Source: an uncultured Clostridia bacterium | GTDB taxonomy: Bacteria; Bacillota; Clostridia; Lachnospirales; Anaerotignaceae | Length of the DNA stretch: 5,793 nucleotides | Direction: 5' to 3' | Assembly: GCA_937919015.1 (NCBI GenBank) | Contig: CALFPN010000063.1 | Location: 1 to 5,793, forward strand | Shown: positions 4,386 through 5,793 of the stretch, one piece after another | Layout of the letters: the number at the start of each line of letters is the position of its first letter | How positions within the stretch are numbered: the stretch's first letter is position 1 | Translations under genes and position numbers: made by a program | Notes under the pieces: model-generated | Told to the model about the DNA's origin: nothing | Database searches by the model: none | The model's input: the letters and a program-made list of their open reading frames with translations, nothing else

Positions 4386-5774
4386 ATGAAGAGAGAATAT
4401 ATGCTGGATGATGTGATCGCGGCCATTTCTACGCCCATGGGTGTTGGCGGCATCGGTATCGTACGAATGACCGGTACAGGCTGTATCGAGATGGCTGATA
4501 AAATTTTCATCGGCAAGAAAAAACTGACGGAAAAAGCGACACATACCTTATCCTATGGTAAAATTACAGATTTACAGGGCGAGATCATCGATGAAGTTCT
4601 GGTTTCCGTCATGAAAGCACCCCATACCTATACCAAAGAGGATATTGTGGAGATCAACTGTCACGGCGGTTCTCTGGTGACAAGAAGGGTGCTGGAAGCA
4701 GTGCTGAAAGCCGGTGCAAGAATTGCGGAACCCGGTGAATTTACAAAGAGAAGCTTCCTCAATGGTCGTATCGACCTGACCCAGGCGGAAGCGGTTATTG
4801 ATCTGATCGAATCCAAGACGGAACTTTCCCGTCAGGCGGCAGTGAATCAGCTGGAAGGCCGACTGAAAACAACTGTACGGGAGATGCGTGATGAAATTCT
4901 GGATATGATCGCATCTATTGAAGCGGTCATTGATTATCCCGACTATGATATTGAGGATGAAACCTATAGCAATATGGAAAAAGGTGCCTCCAAACTGCTG
5001 GCAACCATGGAAAAACTTTTGGAAGGTGCAGACCGCGGGAAAATCATCCGCGACGGCCTGCAGACGGTGATCGTCGGCAAGCCTAATGTGGGCAAATCTT
5101 CCCTGCTGAATTGGCTTTTGGAAGAAGATCGTGCCATTGTAACGGATATTCCGGGCACAACGAGGGATACTGTAGAGGAATACCTGAATATCGATGGAAT
5201 TCCTATTAAAATTGTAGATACGGCCGGCATCCGTGAAACGGGCGACGTGGTGGAACGGATGGGCGTGGAAAAATCCAAGGCTTATGCGGAAAATGCCGAT
5301 CTGGTCATCATGATGCTGGATGGTTCCCGTCCTCTGGAGGCGGAGGATAAGGAGATCCTGTCCTTCATCAAGGATAAAAAGACCATCGTTCTGCTGAACA
5401 AGGTCGATCTGGAACAGAAACTGTCTCTGGAAGAATTGGAAACTTATATTCCGAAAGAACAGATTTTGTTTATTTCCGTAAAGAAAAACAAAGGCTTTGA
5501 TGCCCTGATCGATGCATTGAAAAATATGTTTTTGGACGGCCATACGGCAAGTGCCGACGATGCGCTCTTGGGCAACACCCGTCACAAAGATGCTCTGTAT
5601 CGTGCGAAAGAGGCTATGGAGCATTGCATGGAGACCATCACCATGCGTATGCCGGAGGATTTTATTTCTCTTGACCTGCAGGATGCAAACAGAGCCTTGG
5701 GCGAAATCACCGGGGATACCAGTGATGATGAAATTATTGACAGGATCTTTACGAAGTTCTGTTTGGGTAAGTAA
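4386..5774 (+). CDS. mnmE: tRNA modification GTPase MnmE (TrmE)
   Basis: MnmE, with MnmG, forms the 5-carboxymethylaminomethyl (or related) group on wobble uridine 34 of certain tRNAs, using GTP, a tetrahydrofolate one-carbon unit and FAD. The 462-residue product is full length. The N-terminal folate-binding domain spans about 1-120 (IAAISTPMGVGGIGIVRMTG near the start, NCHGG at 91-95, EPGEFTKRSFLNGRIDL at 115-131). The helical domain surrounds an inserted G domain at about 220-380 with G1 GKPNVGKS (231-238), G2 TTRD (258-261), G3 DTAG (278-281) and G4 NKVD (338-341). The C-terminus FCLGK carries the conserved cysteine at 459. GGAGG at 4371-4375 is 10 bases from the ATG. In-frame stops TAA TAA TAG end the gene. 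mnmG is the expected next gene, outside the window. Confidence 0.97.
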   Translation: MKREYMLDDVIAAISTPMGVGGIGIVRMTGTGCIEMADKIFIGKKKLTEKATHTLSYGKITDLQGEIIDEVLVSVMKAPHTYTKEDIVEINCHGGSLVTRRVLEAVLKAGARIAEPGEFTKRSFLNGRIDLTQAEAVIDLIESKTELSRQAAVNQLEGRLKTTVREMRDEILDMIASIEAVIDYPDYDIEDETYSNMEKGASKLLATMEKLLEGADRGKIIRDGLQTVIVGKPNVGKSSLLNWLLEEDRAIVTDIPGTTRDTVEEYLNIDGIPIKIVDTAGIRETGDVVERMGVEKSKAYAENADLVIMMLDGSRPLEAEDKEILSFIKDKKTIVLLNKVDLEQKLSLEELETYIPKEQILFISVKKNKGFDALIDALKNMFLDGHTASADDALLGNTRHKDALYRAKEAMEHCMETITMRMPEDFISLDLQDANRALGEITGDTSDDEIIDRIFTKFCLGK

Positions 5775-5793
5775 TAATAGGGGAAACTTTTTT

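Noticed and set aside
3671..4516. Long open frame (281 codons) on the minus strand across jag and the start of mnmE
   Set aside because: It is antisense to two well-supported genes, spans the jag terminator, and reads as low-complexity Phe/His/Cys-rich sequence.
4572..5624. Long open frame (350 codons) on the minus strand inside mnmE
   Set aside because: It is antisense to an unmistakable MnmE, its translation is rich in Phe, His, Gln and Ile as expected from a reversed reading, and it has no recognisable domain.

Overview
The window looks like the chromosomal origin neighbourhood of an anaerobic Gram-positive bacterium of the class Clostridia (Bacillota). The reasons are the conserved gene string rpmH-rnpA-yidD-yidC-jag-mnmE reading rightward, an intergenic region full of DnaA boxes (TTATCCACA) to its left, a DnaA N-terminal domain reading divergently on the minus strand, and AGGAGG-type ribosome binding sites on almost every gene. 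I cannot name a genus from the sequence alone.

Right of the origin (1771-5774) the layout is: ribosomal protein L34 (rpmH) behind a clean sigma-A promoter; a weak terminator; the RNase P protein (rnpA); yidD overlapping the end of rnpA; the membrane insertase yidC; jag (KhpB/EloR) coupled to yidC by a TAATG overlap; an intrinsic terminator; then mnmE, complete, with in-frame tandem stops just before the window ends. Together these genes serve translation, tRNA processing and modification, and membrane protein insertion.

The origin region (about 1126-1770) has no gene. It holds five exact TTATNCACA boxes, several one-mismatch boxes, a perfect 12-bp inverted repeat made of two opposed boxes, a 9-bp inverted repeat of box halves, a recurring CACAGGT motif and two short direct repeats.

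Left of the origin (1-1125) the window is odd. The minus-strand reading frame 742-1125 begins as DnaA domain I for about 78 residues, then continues in frame into what looks like the last 45-50 residues of a YugP-type membrane zinc metallopeptidase. It overlaps by ATGA the start of rsmB, which runs off the left edge. In Clostridia a YugP-like peptidase gene commonly precedes rsmB in the def-fmt-rsmB cluster, whereas dnaA should continue for roughly 370 more residues and be followed by dnaN. The base composition also becomes richer in G+C around the join. The window therefore contains a junction near 876-896 between two normally separate loci. A chimeric metagenome assembly is the most likely cause; a genuine deletion or rearrangement, or a real membrane-anchored DnaA domain I protein, are alternatives.
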